Source: Phaeotremella fagi
Lineage: Eukaryota > Basidiomycota > Tremellomycetes > Tremellales > Phaeotremellaceae
DNA: 64,000 nt
Assembly (NCBI GenBank): GCA_001599715.1
Contig: BCHU01000004.1
Coordinates: 1,054,001 to 1,118,000, forward strand
Direction of reading: 5' to 3'
Both the position numbers and the translations under genes were made by a program. Shown piece by piece: positions 35,107 through 47,100 of the stretch (the first letter of the stretch is position 1; each line of letters begins with the position of its first letter). Under the pieces are notes generated by a model. It worked only from the letters and a program-made list of their open reading frames with translations, did no database searches and was not told where the DNA came from.

Positions 35107-36070
35107 ATGCCTAAACAATTGATAATCTTCGATTTCGATTGGTCCTTCGTTGATCAAGATACTGATAGATGGGTCTTTGAAGTCCTCTCAACAGAGTTAC
35201 GTAGATTGTTGCAAACTCGTAAATCTGGCGGTAGTCAATGTACACCTGATGTCGTGTAGGTTTTCTTTTTTTTTTCTTTCCTTTTTTGCCAGTCATTGAT
35301 GCTGATGGTACGTAGGAACGATACTATGAAAGATCTTTTCGAAGCTGGTTTCACTAAGGAGGACGTTCTTGGTGCATTGAGGATCTTACCTTTCGTAAGT
35401 TAATGGATTAGCTCCTTTGGAAGTAACCCACTAATCAGATTTTTAGCATCCAGCAATGAAACGTGCTGTCACTTCCCTCAAATCGCGTTCATCAGAAACC
35501 ACTTTCTTATGTCTATCAAACTCAAATGTAGTCTACATCAATACGATCTTAGAGGTGAGATTCAAATTTCAAAACAAAAACTCTCAGATATTAACCCCAA
35601 AACTACCAGGCTCACGGTTTAACCAACCTATTTTCAGAAATCATAACGAACCCAGCCGAATGGGACACCAGACAATCAAATTGGTTACATGTAGGTCGAA
35701 GACTACCCTCCACCGAACCACCGCACAACTGCGCCATAGGTTGTTTAGCAAACATGTGTAAAGGTAACGAACTTGATGCTTACCTCTCCAAAAACGGTGG
35801 CAAGGATTCATACGATAAGATTTGTTATGTTGGGGATGGGGGTAACGATTTTTGTCCACTTTTGAGGATGAGGGAAGGGGATGTCGCTTTTGTTAGGAAA
35901 GGGTTTGAGTTGGATGAGAGGGTTACGGTTGAAGGGAAGAAGGAAGGGTTGAAGGTTGATGTTAAACTTTGGGAACAGGCTTGGCAGATTGATGAGTAGG
36001 TTTGGACTTTCTTTTTCACGATGGGATTTACTGATCACTTGTGGTTTTTAGATATTTCAAAGCTCTTTGA
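35107..36070 (+). CDS. HAD-superfamily phosphatase, PHOSPHO1/2-like
   Basis: Begins MPKQLIIFDFDWSFVDQDTD; DFDWSFVDQD is HAD motif I with both aspartates. Motif II is TFLCLSNSN, and motif III/IV is YVGDGGNDFCPLLRMREGD with the conserved GDGxND and CP of the PHOSPHO family. Family members hydrolyse small phosphates such as phosphocholine, phosphoethanolamine or pyridoxal phosphate. The middle segment EWDTRQSNWLHVGRRLPSTE, PHNCAIGCLANMCKGNELD is also family-like. Four introns; the last exon adds YFKAL. About 800 bases beyond the thiamine pyrophosphokinase gene on the same strand. Substrate not determined. Confidence 0.87.
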
Positions 36071-36382
36071 GTAGTTGGGTGGTAGACATAGATTCGGGGT
36101 TGAAGATGCAATTTCGATTATTTGACTGAACTTGAATTGGAAAAGGATCATCTTAATCTCCATCACTGCTGATGAAATCCTAATCATGGAGATCCTTGAC
36201 ATAAATGAATTCTTCCATCGATCCAACTCCAAAACCCCAAATCCATATCCAAGAACAATCCCTGATAAAGCGTAAAATCACTCAACAGATCCACCTGATT
36301 CTCCACGATCTCGAGCAATAGCAAGCCCCTACTAAAAGAGAAAAAAATGCATCGTAACCCCACATGAAGAACATTACACTTG
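36071..36382. other. Convergent 3' flanks
   Basis: Between the ends of the phosphatase and mL43 genes. I see no gene or repeat in it; it should hold both 3' UTRs. Confidence 0.5.
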
Positions 36383-37004
36383 TTATATCCGATATCCACC
36401 CCCAAGTTTCGATTGATCATGTAAACCACTCCATATCCCTCTAGCAGATTCGTTACCTGGCCCAGCTTCTAACGTCAAATTCTTCAATGACTTCAATTTT
36501 GCACCTGATGAATTTAATAGTAAATTTACCTAAAAATTTATATATCAGTGTGGAACTGTATTGAAGAATTGATGATACTTACTTTATTAACGATTTCATT
36601 AGTTTCCATCCCATTCACACAGATCACTTTATCTCTTCCATTAACTAAAAAGAAACAATAGAACTATTTCAGAAGAAGACGACAGAGAAAAACGGTTTGA
36701 TGGGACATACCGTAATGACCACGAATCACAGCTGCCTTCCCCCTCTTCAATTTCCTAACGACAACCTCAACATCAGGATTACTTCTAGCCATCTCCAAAA
36801 GTGGTTTTCTCAAATACGATCTAAGAGATCAGATTAGGAATCATGTTCTTGTTTTTTTAAAACCTACCGAACACCATGTTGATGAGGTGATTCAGGTTCG
36901 TAATCGAATATCAATTTTCTTAGGGGTGTCAAGAAATGTTTGTAGCCTGGTATGGGGATTGTACGGGGTATGAAAGCTGAGGTTGATGCTATTAATCTAG
37001 GCAT
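36383..37004 (-). CDS. MRPL51: Mitochondrial ribosomal protein mL43
   Basis: Component of the mitochondrial large ribosomal subunit, with the L51/S25/CI-B8 thioredoxin-like fold. The four-exon product (about 150 residues) starts MPRLIASTSAFIPRTIPIPG and reads PLRKLIFDYEPESPHQHGVR, SYLRKPLLEMARSNPDVEVV and VRKLKRGKAAVIRGHY, which is the family core with the Arg/Lys-rich RGHY end of the domain. The C-terminal ESARGIWSGLH is a fungal mL43 signature. A short amphipathic Arg/Ser/Ala N-terminus would serve for mitochondrial import. All introns are GT-AG (GTAGGT, GTATGT and GTAAGT donors). Confidence 0.88.
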
Positions 37005-37503
37005 TATTTGGTTGGTTGGTTTATAATTGATTTATTTTGATGTCGGAAAACCTCGTCAAAGATAGTATCGAGAAAATAAGTGTTACGTAAGACTTTCGGC
37101 TAAACACTTTCGATTGAAGTTCCAGTAGTCTCATCGACTCAGATGAAATGACAAAATAAGAGCTGTGAAGCAAGCTGACTTTATCATCCATTCATGGTCG
37201 AGAAGAAAAAGAACCTTCAATCATACATCCCAGTAAACGATAGCGAGTACGTATTGGAATTTTGGTACCAAAACACATCATACTGACAAATGTGGTTTCG
37301 CCACTTGGACGAGCAGGAGTTACTTCGATCCTTTCACAATCTTCTTGGCGTCAAAGGACGAGGCAGGATGTTGGAGCTGAGAATGTATTTTATAAATGAT
37401 AAGAAGATGTCTACCTCTTTTTTCTTTCGTCCCCCCAAGAAACGATATTTCACACTCTCACTAATCCATAAAAGATAGACAAGAACAACTACTACCCGTA
37501 ACC
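37005..37503. other. Divergent promoter, mL43 / hypothetical gene
   Basis: No exon supported. A 62-codon plus frame at 37290 starts with ATG but has no splice context or resemblance. Confidence 0.45.
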
Positions 37504-38029
37504 ATGCCTCCAAATCGCACTATTGAGACGGAAATCACGACTTCGAAAGGTACATGGAAATTGAAACAAGAGAACGAAGACATGTAAGTAGACCGTTGAT
37601 CTGGCATTCCTCTAAAGGTCGACAACTGATCCATGCGTTTTAAGGATGACTGAAGGTACGACCACGGCTATACACAGTAAACATCCCAAGATCGCACTTG
37701 AGCTCCAGACCTTCGGGGGACACAAGAAAAATCGGACTTACATGAGAGTCAAAAGTACCTACACCAATCGATCTTTTCACTACATGTGTGATCTAGGTTG
37801 GGAGGTTGATATCCCAACGACTTCTTCAGGTAGTATCGCTGAGCTCCCCAGTAGCTTCAACAACTATGAGGGAAATCTTCGTGAACAACTAAAGAAGTAT
37901 GTAGGTGAAGGCTTTGATCCTTTCTTAGATCTGGTTAAACTTGAGGCTGAACAGATTGATAAAAGTCATTCTCAATTCTGTTCAGCCAGTTTCAACTTCA
38001 TGCATAAATTCAAAGAAAACACCGGGTAG
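37504..38029 (+). CDS. Hypothetical small protein
   Basis: Two exons, the intron at about 37584-37645 splitting an ATG codon so that the product reads NEDMMTEGTTT. It is about 150 residues, polar, with no signal peptide or TM segment: MPPNRTIETEITTSKGTWKL, ALELQTFGGHKKNRTYMRVK, SFHYMCDLGWEVDIPTTSSG, and a helical end KLEAEQIDKSHSQFCSASFN. I recognise no family. Its size and general character resemble the neighbouring minus-strand gene at 38600-39019; both read like lineage-specific genes. Confidence 0.6.
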
Positions 38030-38599
38030 TTCTCTTGAGTGATTTGTCGGGATGTTAGGGTGTTGAGAGCGAGGGGGAGATCAAGAGAAAAAAAATCAGG
38101 AGGGATTTGTTTTTCGTGTAATTTGTAGGAAATGTACATAAGTTAAAGGTCTTGAATCAGTTTTGTTGTTCATGTATGAATTGAAAAAAATTGATTTCCA
38201 AAGCCTTTGGCGGTCTTGAGATCGACGCCGGTAGATGGATACATAGTGCACAGTCAGGTATCCAAATCTTACCATTCTACCATAAGTTGAATGTAGATAC
38301 GTACTCCAAATTACTGTATATCGGAGTTTTCTTTCACTTTTTGTCTCTTCCCAAGAATAGCAGTAATAGAAGGGCGAACGTATCCCAGGTGGATAAATAG
38401 ACGGGAGAAGTCTGTGAAAAAGCCCTTCGATTCAATCGAAGGTCCTCAATCTGTATGATCACTGAGGGAATGACAAATTTTCTTTTCCATTGAAGAAAAA
38501 CGAGGCTGGGGAGCAATGCAGCAATTGTATTTGATTACACCTAAACTTCATGCATACTACGAAACTTTCTTAACTAACAAAACCTAAGATCTAACTCAA
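38030..38599. other. Convergent 3' flanks with palindrome
   Basis: 570 bases without a supported gene between two convergent small genes. Contains A-runs and a perfect 19-base inverted repeat at 38424-38442. Confidence 0.45.
38424..38442. repeat. Perfect 9-base-arm inverted repeat
   Basis: Arms CCTTCGATT and AATCGAAGG with one base between. Lies in a convergent intergenic region; could form a stem in either 3' transcript, but the one-base loop makes a protein site or chance more likely. Confidence 0.45.
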
Positions 38600-39019
38600 T
38601 CAAACATTGAAACATCCCCCTCTACTATATTTATCCTCATCGAAGTCTTCCAACTTATGGACAAATTCTTTCAACCCCTCCTCCTTAACTGAAATGATCG
38701 TATCACCCTCTTTACCTCCATCATCAGTTTCTTCGACATGGAAATGTAAATCTTTGATATCACAAGTCTGAGCCCAACGACTAATCTCAACCTTAACCTT
38801 ATAATTAGTAGCATCATCTTGGTCGGTTTGGGATTGCATGTAGAAAATTGGGAATCCACCTGATTCAGCTGCTTTGATCATCAACTCTGAGATTTTGGTA
38901 CGATCGTCTTTGAATGACAAGAGTTGTTGTTTTGTACTTTCGAGGTTGAGATTGGTTGGTTGGGATTTATCGAATCCGAGGATAGTGGAGATCTGGCTGT
39001 AAGTTGATGTTTTACCCAT
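38600..39019 (-). CDS. Hypothetical small protein ending CFNV
   Basis: Single-exon, 139 residues from the ATG at 39019: MGKTSTYSQISTILGFDKSQ, STKQQLLSFKDDRTKISELM, ESGGFPIFYMQSQTDQDDAT, CDIKDLHFHVEETDDGGKEG, EFVHKLEDFDEDKYSRGGCF then NV. Acidic, soluble. The last four residues, CFNV, have the CaaX spacing but a non-aliphatic third position, so prenylation is doubtful. No family recognised. In-frame sequence is open upstream but has no ATG; the leader contains a (TTTC)n run on the coding strand. Confidence 0.62.
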   Translation of the reverse strand: MGKTSTYSQISTILGFDKSQPTNLNLESTKQQLLSFKDDRTKISELMIKAAESGGFPIFYMQSQTDQDDATNYKVKVEISRWAQTCDIKDLHFHVEETDDGGKEGDTIISVKEEGLKEFVHKLEDFDEDKYSRGGCFNV

Positions 39020-39050
39020 GTTGTATTTGAAATCGATTTGTTGATGGTTG

Positions 39051-39077
39051 GAAAGAAAGAAAGAAAGAAAGAAAGAA
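39051..39077. repeat. (GAAA)n microsatellite
   Basis: About seven GAAA units, on the transcribed leader side of the minus-strand gene whose ATG is at 39019; in its mRNA this would be a (TTTC)n pyrimidine tract. Confidence 0.85.
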
Positions 39078-39204
39078 CGAAAGGGAAAATTATTCTTGGA
39101 AACTGGATATACTGAATTGTTGATTTTCAAAGTCCTACTGTCTTACTTTTGATTCAATTTCCTTGTCAATGGAAGGTCGACAGACCGTTTATTACAACCC
39201 GAAC

Positions 39205-39530
39205 ACTCCACCAGAATCCTTTCATGGACATCCATTCGTCATCGGGAATGAACACATTTCAAGGTCCTACTTGTCATTCATTCACTTTTCTTGTGCTACT
39301 ATCGGGAAAACCTAGCAGAATCCTTTCATGGACTTCGATCATCGAGCGGGAATAAACATATTTCAAAGTCCTACTTGTCATTCATTCGCTGTTCTTGTGC
39401 TCTTATCGGAAATAACATAGCAGAATCCTTTCATGGACTTCGTCCTTGAACGGGAATAGGCATATATCGATGTCCTACTTGTCTTCGAATCCTGTGCTAC
39501 TATCGGGAAAAACCTCTGTTTGCTCCCACC
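39205..39530. repeat. 105-base tandem repeat, three diverged copies
   Basis: AGAATCCTTTCATGGAC starts at 39213, 39317 and 39422 (period 104-105). Each copy continues with a CGGGAATRRRCAYAT block, then TTTCAA(A/G)GTCCTACTTGTC, TTCTTGTGCT and ATCGGGAAAA. A partial unit (TTTCAAAGTCCTACT) also occurs at 39126. No open frame is maintained through the copies. Confidence 0.85.
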
Positions 39531-39670
39531 GTGCAATAAATATAACCTTTCATAGTATCCTACAGGAATTTGTAATCTCGTGCTTGTCATGATTAAAGAT
39601 CGATGCATCAACAAGTCATAAAACGTATCGGGGAAAAAGCATTGTGGGACTAAATTATGCCGCTTATCGA

Positions 39671-41615
39671 TTACAACTTCGCCCAAGGACGACGATCCAC
39701 TGTCAATTTACCTAATAGATGTATCAGTAAGACCTTCCATTTGTTTTGATGTATGGAAACCACCTACCTCCTAAAGCTGCAGCTCCAGCGAAAGCTTGAC
39801 ATATGCCACCAAAGGCAATCAACCATTTCCATTGACTTGTAGATTGTAGAATAGCACCACCTATGGGTGCACCTGCTAGATTACCTGGTGAAGTGATGAG
39901 TAGACAGATACCGACGTTCGAAGCTAGATTCGTTGGACCGAACAATGATCTAGCTACCAGAGGAACGATTGAGACGTATGTTGGAGCGATCTATGAAGTT
40001 TTAGTTAGTACGGTTGACCTTCTGAGGGGCACTTACCAAACCGTACAAAACTCCGAATGCCATTACTGAACCATAGTTCTCTGAGGTCATCCACACCGAT
40101 AAAACAAAGATTCCACTTAATGTACAAACAGCTACCAAAGTGTTGATAGCGCCGAATTTATCTGCTGCGAAACCACACAATGCTCGACCTATCCCACCAG
40201 ACAATGAATTTATGGAGAGCGGTCTGAAAACAGCGTTAGCTATATTTGCTTATTGATGACTTACAATGAAGCTAGGACCACTGATGACGGTTTGATCACT
40301 GTCTCGACGTACTGATCGAGGAAATAGACCACGTCACTATGGGTCGGGCTCGTTAGTTAAATGCAAACACTTGGTTTAGGGATTGTGACCTACATGTACC
40401 CGAATGGGTTGACGAAAAGTGCTAAAGCGATCCATTTGAAGGCATGTAATTTTAAAACACGTTTGTCAAGCCATGGTCCACGTCCTCTCGCTCTTGCTTC
40501 AGGTGAATCTGGTCTGGTTCGAATAAGAGCAGTTGCAATAAGCATCAATGCAGCGTTGAGGAAAGAGAATATTCTACCGAAGATGATCAGCAAGTCCCAT
40601 AGATCAAATCGATGCCTCGAACACTCACAAAAGTGTATGTTTGATACCTAGATTGGCCAACATCTGTCTCGCAATCAATGCACTAATACATCCACCTTAT
40701 CAAGTCAATTTTTGCAATTTGTAGTTGTGAACAAGGACTTACCAAACCCAGCTCCACCAACTGCTAAACCTGAAGCTAACCCTCTTTTCTTCTTGAACCA
40801 TTGCGATGGAAGACTGAAAAATACTGGTACTCCTATGCCGAATCCGAATCCACTCAAGACGCCCTATAGACTCATTAATAAATGAGGCTGAAGACCGGAC
40901 GAGGATATGAACTGACCTGTGTTAAGAACACCTGCCATAATTGTGTACTCCAACTTGCTAGAAATAGGGCCACCCATGATATAAAAGTTGAGACAAGAAG
41001 ACATCGCTGTTCGAAGTTAGTCACTATTCTGAGTGCACACGACCACTCACCTTGAAACCACTATGACGACTTAGACAGACTGTATTGATCATATCACCGA
41101 AGACTCACAATCGATCCGCTATTCTACCTGAAAAAAATGAAGTTCCATTAAGGAGCTATATTTTTGTTCAGTACCATCTATCTTATCCTGTACTAAGATA
41201 AACTTACCAAACCATTGACACTTCCTATCAAACTGAGAACACTCGAGTCGGCTTGAAACACATTTTCATGATAATAAGTTTGGAAGACACCCCATGTTAA
41301 ACCGAACCTAGAATCACAATGAGATCGTTCTATCTTCAGTCTTAACCATAACACTCACCCCATGGTAGTAGCGGCCAAAGTCATACAGCAACCTAACACC
41401 ACCCATCCATATCCACCGTCTGGATACTGATAATCGTCCTCAGGAATTTGCAGATCTTCTAAAACCGGTTGAGGTTCATGTACACCATCATGAAGGTCTT
41501 TGAGTGGTGTATCAGGTGCTGAATCCTTGGCATCGACATCTAATGGGAGTTCTACTAAAGTGGTCGAGGATGGGAGAGGAGGAGCTTCCTCTATATTATT
41601 TCGGAGATTTGACAT
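39671..41615 (-). CDS. MFS monocarboxylate-type porter
   Basis: Monocarboxylate porter family (MCT/Mch-like). After a 70-residue acidic cytosolic head, TM1 begins with the family signature PDGGYGWVVLGCCMTLAATT, followed by FGLTWGVFQTYYHENVF. Later: WKLLIAFGG-type WKWLIAFGGICQAFAGAAAL near the C-terminus, and SGGIGRALCGFAADKFGAIN, the loop 8-9 motif. The last exon adds GKLTVDRRPWAKL. At least nine introns. Fungal members of this branch have been linked to monocarboxylate or riboflavin uptake, but substrate is open. Divergent from a C2H2 regulator with 522 bases between starts. Confidence 0.85.
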
Positions 41616-42137
41616 TTTCCTGAGGGCATGGAGGACGACGTTGATTCTTTGTCGACTAACTCAGTTTATATAGGTGGACGGGATGTATGAATGATTGACT
41701 GCTACTGTATGCACATTCGATATTAGATGATGATTTTATTGAAATAGTCAAGTCAACAAGATACAAGATACATCCACTTCCACCCTGCGTTCTCTTACTG
41801 TCAATGTTGCCAATTTAGCTAATCATTTCAACATTCAAAGGTCAGGTCTATTTCCTACATCCTACATCCAAAATATCTTTTTGTCGGCATCTTTCGGCCC
41901 GGTCCTTACAAGTCCTTACAAAGTCATTCATTTATATGTACCGCCCCTTTAACCATCTATCCGGCGACAAATGGAGCCCCACCTATGAGTATCGACGAAA
42001 ACAAATCTGAGATCTAGATGTAAGATAACAAGAAATTGACTCACTTGATAAATTGACAACTCATTATTGACCGACTGGCAGGCATCTTGAACCATCTTCC
42101 ACCCAATAAAACTCACGCGGTCACAAGGTTAGATGTC
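41616..42137. other. Divergent promoter, porter / C2H2 regulator
   Basis: No supported exon, though an additional upstream exon of the regulator cannot be excluded. Contains a near-repeat TCCTTACA-AG-TCCTTACA at about 41903-41921. Confidence 0.45.
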
Positions 42138-44082
42138 ATGTCAGAGGTCCAACCTTTCTCTTGTGACCAATGTGACAAGAGATTCACTCGGAAGGTAATT
42201 TTACATTCAATTAATCTCATCCAAATCATTCCAAACACTCACCCCGTCAATTCCAGGAGAATCTCAAGCGTCATCTCATAACATCTCATGGACCACCTAA
42301 AGCAATCTACTGTCCGTACTGTGACGAATGCTTCTCTCGTCCTGACTTAAGACGTCGACACATACTGCGTACTCATCCAGATCTGGACGACCCATATGAC
42401 GCAGCAGGAGAAAGAAGACGAACAGCAAGATCGAAACTTTTGAGTAATTCACTCAGGGGGGATGCACTGACTGAAGAAAGTGATGTTGGATGGTCCGACC
42501 TGCTTTGTCCCCCTGATGGTCTACTTGGTAATCTTGATGATGGGCTTGCTGGACAAATTCGACAAGAGTTGGATACAGCTTTACCGCTGTATTTCACAAG
42601 GATACACAGAACATATCCGTTCTTGCATGAAGCTACTTTGAACATCGAAACGACCCCTGTAGTTCTACTTTTAGCAATTCTTTCTTCTGTTGAGGACCTC
42701 CAGGAAAAGGAATCGTCTAGGGCTCATACTACTCAAATTCTACTTCGGGCATACTTTGATAAATTGAATTGGTCAAGTGATTGCTCACAGCATGTCTGGT
42801 TGTCGGTGATTCAAGCATCTATCTTGGTGGAGATAAGAGCTCTCTACTCTGGTGATAAGGTTCCTCTCTTTCATTCATCATGTCTCAAGGTGAGCTATAG
42901 TTATTGCGACGGAACTGATTTTCTTTGCCTTAGTTGGCCAGATCGAAAGGCCTTTTTCGTCCGGTTGTTACACCGCCCTCGCCTGATCCCCAACAGTCAT
43001 GGCTAGATTGGTGTGCAGCTGAAATACACAAGAGGTATGCTAAGCTCGTTGACTTGTTTCCCCTTGGTAAGCTAACATCTTTTAGGACCTTCTACGCTCT
43101 ATTTGCGCTAGATTCAACGCTCTACGTCTTACTTTCCGTTCCCCGCTCAATATCAATTCTAGAAATCTATCAATCCCTTCCATCTCCACTCTTCCATATC
43201 CCTTCAGCATCACTTTTCCATCTAACCTGTGGACTGAGTACCACCTCCCCAACACTCCAACCACCACCAGATCTAACACCAACAATCCGGCATCTCCTAG
43301 ATCCAACTCAAAACCCTCCACCAAGCTCGTCATTCGCTCTAACAGCCCTAGACAAATTCGCACAAGAAAGTTTACTTTACATGTTATGGATCGATATACG
43401 AGATGCCAGCGGTTGGTCAACGTTTACTGGGTTATATCAAGCCAGTCGATTTTCAACTGTCAAAACTGCTTTGAACACGATTGGTCTGATATTACCGTCC
43501 ACCTCACAGGTTTGTCAAAGTTTATGGCATAGTTTGAATTTGGAGCTTGGTTTATGGAGTGTACCACACACCATTGGCATGGTCACGGAATCTTTGAAAG
43601 AAGCTCTTACAATCAGGTTAGTCTCTCTCCCACTTTGTACACTCCCAAAATCTGATCCTCGCAGTGCAACACTGGCCTTCCTTCAACCTCTACCATTCGA
43701 CGACTTTTCAATAAAAGAACTCCAGATCCACACAGAATGGATCCTAATAAATATCCGACATGCCATCACTCAATCGCAAACCCAAACCCAATCTCAACCA
43801 GATAGGAATTCAAATATCATCGGTGATCTTGAAAATGTCTTGTTATTCAGAGGTGCTGTAGTTGCAAGTCAAGTTCAAGCTAGTTTACAAATTGATAGCA
43901 AGGAAAAAGGGGTGGTCCAAGACGTACTTAGAAGTTGGAAAACCAGTTTTGTTGAGGTTTTGAACAGTCAATCACCGATTGGTAGTGATCACACCAGCGG
44001 CAATACCACCACGCAGTGGAAGATTGGCAAAGGGGGTCTAGGAAGGTTGATGGTTGAATTATTGAATGATTTGAGTATTTAA
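42138..44082 (+). CDS. C2H2 zinc-finger transcription factor with fungal regulatory domain
   Basis: Two N-terminal C2H2 fingers: FSCDQCDKRFTRKENLKRHL...H and IYCPYCDECFSRPDLRRRHI...H, with the intron between FTRK and ENLK. The rest is a fungal transcription-factor middle homology region: SLPLYFTRIHRTYPFLHEAT-like ALPLYFTRIHRTYPFLHEAT, LLLAILSSVEDLQEKES, LRAYFDKLNWSSD, RTFYALFALDSTLYVLLSVP and IRHAITQSQTQ. Start chosen at ATG 42138 (MSEVQPFSCDQC); the frame upstream begins only with TTG. Introns end exons at CLK, HKR and TIR. Neighbour to a Zn2Cys6 regulator on the opposite strand, tail to tail. Targets unknown. Confidence 0.85.
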
Positions 44083-44174
44083 GTTGGGTTTTATTGTAAG
44101 TACATATTTATCATTACATTTGTAAAATCACACATTGTTGTATGCATCAATCGATCAACTTGATTGGGACAAGA

Positions 44175-47100
44175 TCAAATCCCACTTTGTCCAGCTCCAA
44201 ATCCCTCAAGATTAAAATCAGTTAAATTAGATACAGTACTGTTCCCTTGAACGAAACCCTCATTCCTCCTCGAATTTGAATCATTGCTCCAAAATCCCTC
44301 AGCAGGATTCGCGTTGAAACCAAAGTTTGACGTCTCAACACCAGCGTTGAGGTTGTTACCACCGAACCCACCCAGTAAACGTGTAAGATCCATGTCAAAA
44401 GCAAAAGCACCTAAAGGATTATCATGTAATACACTGAACGGATCGATAAATTCCTCTTCTCCTGATACCATCCCGTTCGATTGTAGATTACCGTTATTTC
44501 CGTTGTTATTGCCTAACCATAGATTCCCATCCACAAAATTATTGTTGTTGGTATTGTTCATCACAGGAATTGATTGATTAAAGATTGTTGAGTTCCCATT
44601 GACGGTCCCATTGGAATTGGACGCGTTACCAAACATTGAGAAATCGTAATCGGCAAAAGCAGCTTCTGGTACGGAAGGGAGTGAGAACGATGGTGACGGG
44701 TTAGTGATTTGGGAAGCAGGTGATGATTGGGTAATGTTGTTCATGTTCACCGAAGCTTGGGCTACTTGTAGTGAGTCTCCTGCGCTGGTGTCTCTTGTTA
44801 TTCCAGGTTGCACATCCGAAGCCCCGCGAGCGTTGCTCTCGTTTTGAGAAGACGATTGTTCCGTCCCATCGGTTCTCGTTGTTCCCATTCGACGATTGCG
44901 TTGACTACGTCTGTTGACATGTCTTCTAACACGAGCTGCTACACTTGACAAGAATCTGGCATGAAGTAGTACCACATCTGTTCGATCAACGATAGCTTCT
45001 CGGAAGACACGGATGACGGCGGTAATCAGAGAAGCTGTTGATTCGGCATACTCGTTTTGTTGAGGGATGATGTTAGATCCAGAAATTTGAGTTAACTGGT
45101 GGTAGGTCAGTGATATTCCAGCTTACGATAAATTGGTCAATTACCTTCCACAAACACACAGCGGCAAGGTCAGGTAGGATACTGATGGTGTCTAACAAGA
45201 GTCAGCTTTTGTCGTGCTGATCACTCACCTGGAGCAGACCTCAATCTATCAGCTGAAAGCCTAGCAAATTCCTGCAATATCCCCCGTGCACCTTCAAGAA
45301 CTGGCCAGAGGGCAATAAACCCAAGTGACGTCCCTTCAGTATTCGACAGCGGTGTTCTTTGAGAACGTTTCTTTGAACTTGACCCCTCCTCATCATTAAC
45401 TGCATTTTCACCATTGGAACCCTCGTTCAAGCTGTCCGACAGAGCGAAGGAACATAGATGTAATTGAATGGAATGTTTCCAGATCCTCATTATTCCGAAT
45501 CCCTGTTCAAGTCTAGCTCTAGTCACTGACGCCAGACCGTCCGTATGAGTGGCATTTGTAACGGAAGGTACTGATAAGCGATTGATCTCGTTTTCCCAAC
45601 GGCTGTACCAGTCTTTTAAGGCTGATTGAAGTGCTGATATCAAGAGTTGTAGCATCAGTCGTCGAGATCGAATTTGGTCCGTTAACCATACGTTGTCAGT
45701 TGAGGAAGAAGATTGTGAAGGAGTAGTAGACGATATTAAAACTGATATTTGATCTCTGAATTGTGATTGGATTCGACGACATTGAACTGAAGCGATGAGA
45801 AATGCATCAGAAGGTAAAGCTGATCGATGGAGATGCCAGGTGGTGCTAACAACTGGTCAGTTTTGGGCTATGAATCACAATGAAACTCACCAATCCTCAA
45901 TGAGAGGATCGTTCAAGGGCAGCATGAATGCGTTAAAATACTGAAAACCTTGTACTCGATCCTGTCAAAGATAAGTACTGGACAACATGTGATCAACTGA
46001 TAACCTACCTGAACGAACAAAGCAAGCCACATCCTCTGACGTGATCTCCACCAATGATCTCTTTTTCTATCTTCCTCATCTGAAACACCGTCTTGAGTTT
46101 TACGAGGTGGTTCTCTTCTACTCAAGTCCAAATCCATAGCTAATTTAGTAGCATAACCAATCCTCAGGTAACTGATGCTGTCATCAGGTTCCTTCCATGT
46201 TGACAGTAGATAAAAAGCTTGAACCACTTCCAAAGATGATTGGCCATCAATGAACGCAGCAGTTGCATGGTTAACAGCTAATACTGATATCTGTTGATGG
46301 GTGTAAGGTTGCATAAAAGCTCGATCTGATCCACTTGTGTTTGTTGATGCTGATGAACCAGACACTGGTATGTCTAAAGAGCTTCGTATCGGCAGAACTA
46401 TTTGATTCTGGTTGTGTAAAGAAGCTACACATAGAATTGAAGTATATAAGAAGGCTGATCTTTCACGTATGGAGTCTATAAAGAAGCTCAGTTAAAGAAT
46501 GAAGACTTATAGAGAACATACCGTGAGTATCATATCGATGGTCTAATATCCCTGACCAGGTGTTCAAATGGACGAAGAAACTTGACAAGATCAGAACAAA
46601 TTGTCTCTAATACTTACTATTCAAACAATAGACGAGCAACCCTATCTGTAACATATCCCATACTGACGGGATCATCCTCACAGACCCCTCCACCTCGTCT
46701 CTCTTCTCTCGGCTTGTCTGGTTCAGGTAGGTAATCTTTAGCGATAGGACCGACTGGTCTCAACATGTCTCGCATGGAAAAGGTCCCTGGTCTACGAGGT
46801 TTAGCGTCCGAGCTTCGATGTGTTGATCCATTTCTACCGGTGATGTTACCACTAGGGGTGACTTTTACTCCTTGCTCCGTCGTGGATTGATTTGGGGATT
46901 GAACATCAGTTGTACGTGAGGACTTGGCAGGTTGTTGATTGAGGAATGTGAAAGTAGCACCACGTCGTTGATCCGCTTCGATTGAATCAGGGGATGTTTC
47001 TCTTGTTGCTGAATCATCCACATCATCTTCATCATCAGGACCAGCGTCATCGTCCTGGTCGACATCCTCGTCCATACTCTCAGATTCTGCTTCCTTTGCA

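Larger units (their letters stand above)
39020..39670. other. Intergenic region with tandem repeat
   Basis: Upstream of the small gene at 38600-39019 and downstream of the monocarboxylate-type porter. It is largely filled by a tetranucleotide run and a 105-base tandem repeat, entered separately; no gene is supported. Confidence 0.6.

Noticed and set aside
39205..39530. Possible CRISPR-like array
   Set aside because: Only three diverged 105-base units with no short repeat/unique spacer alternation, and the genome is fungal.
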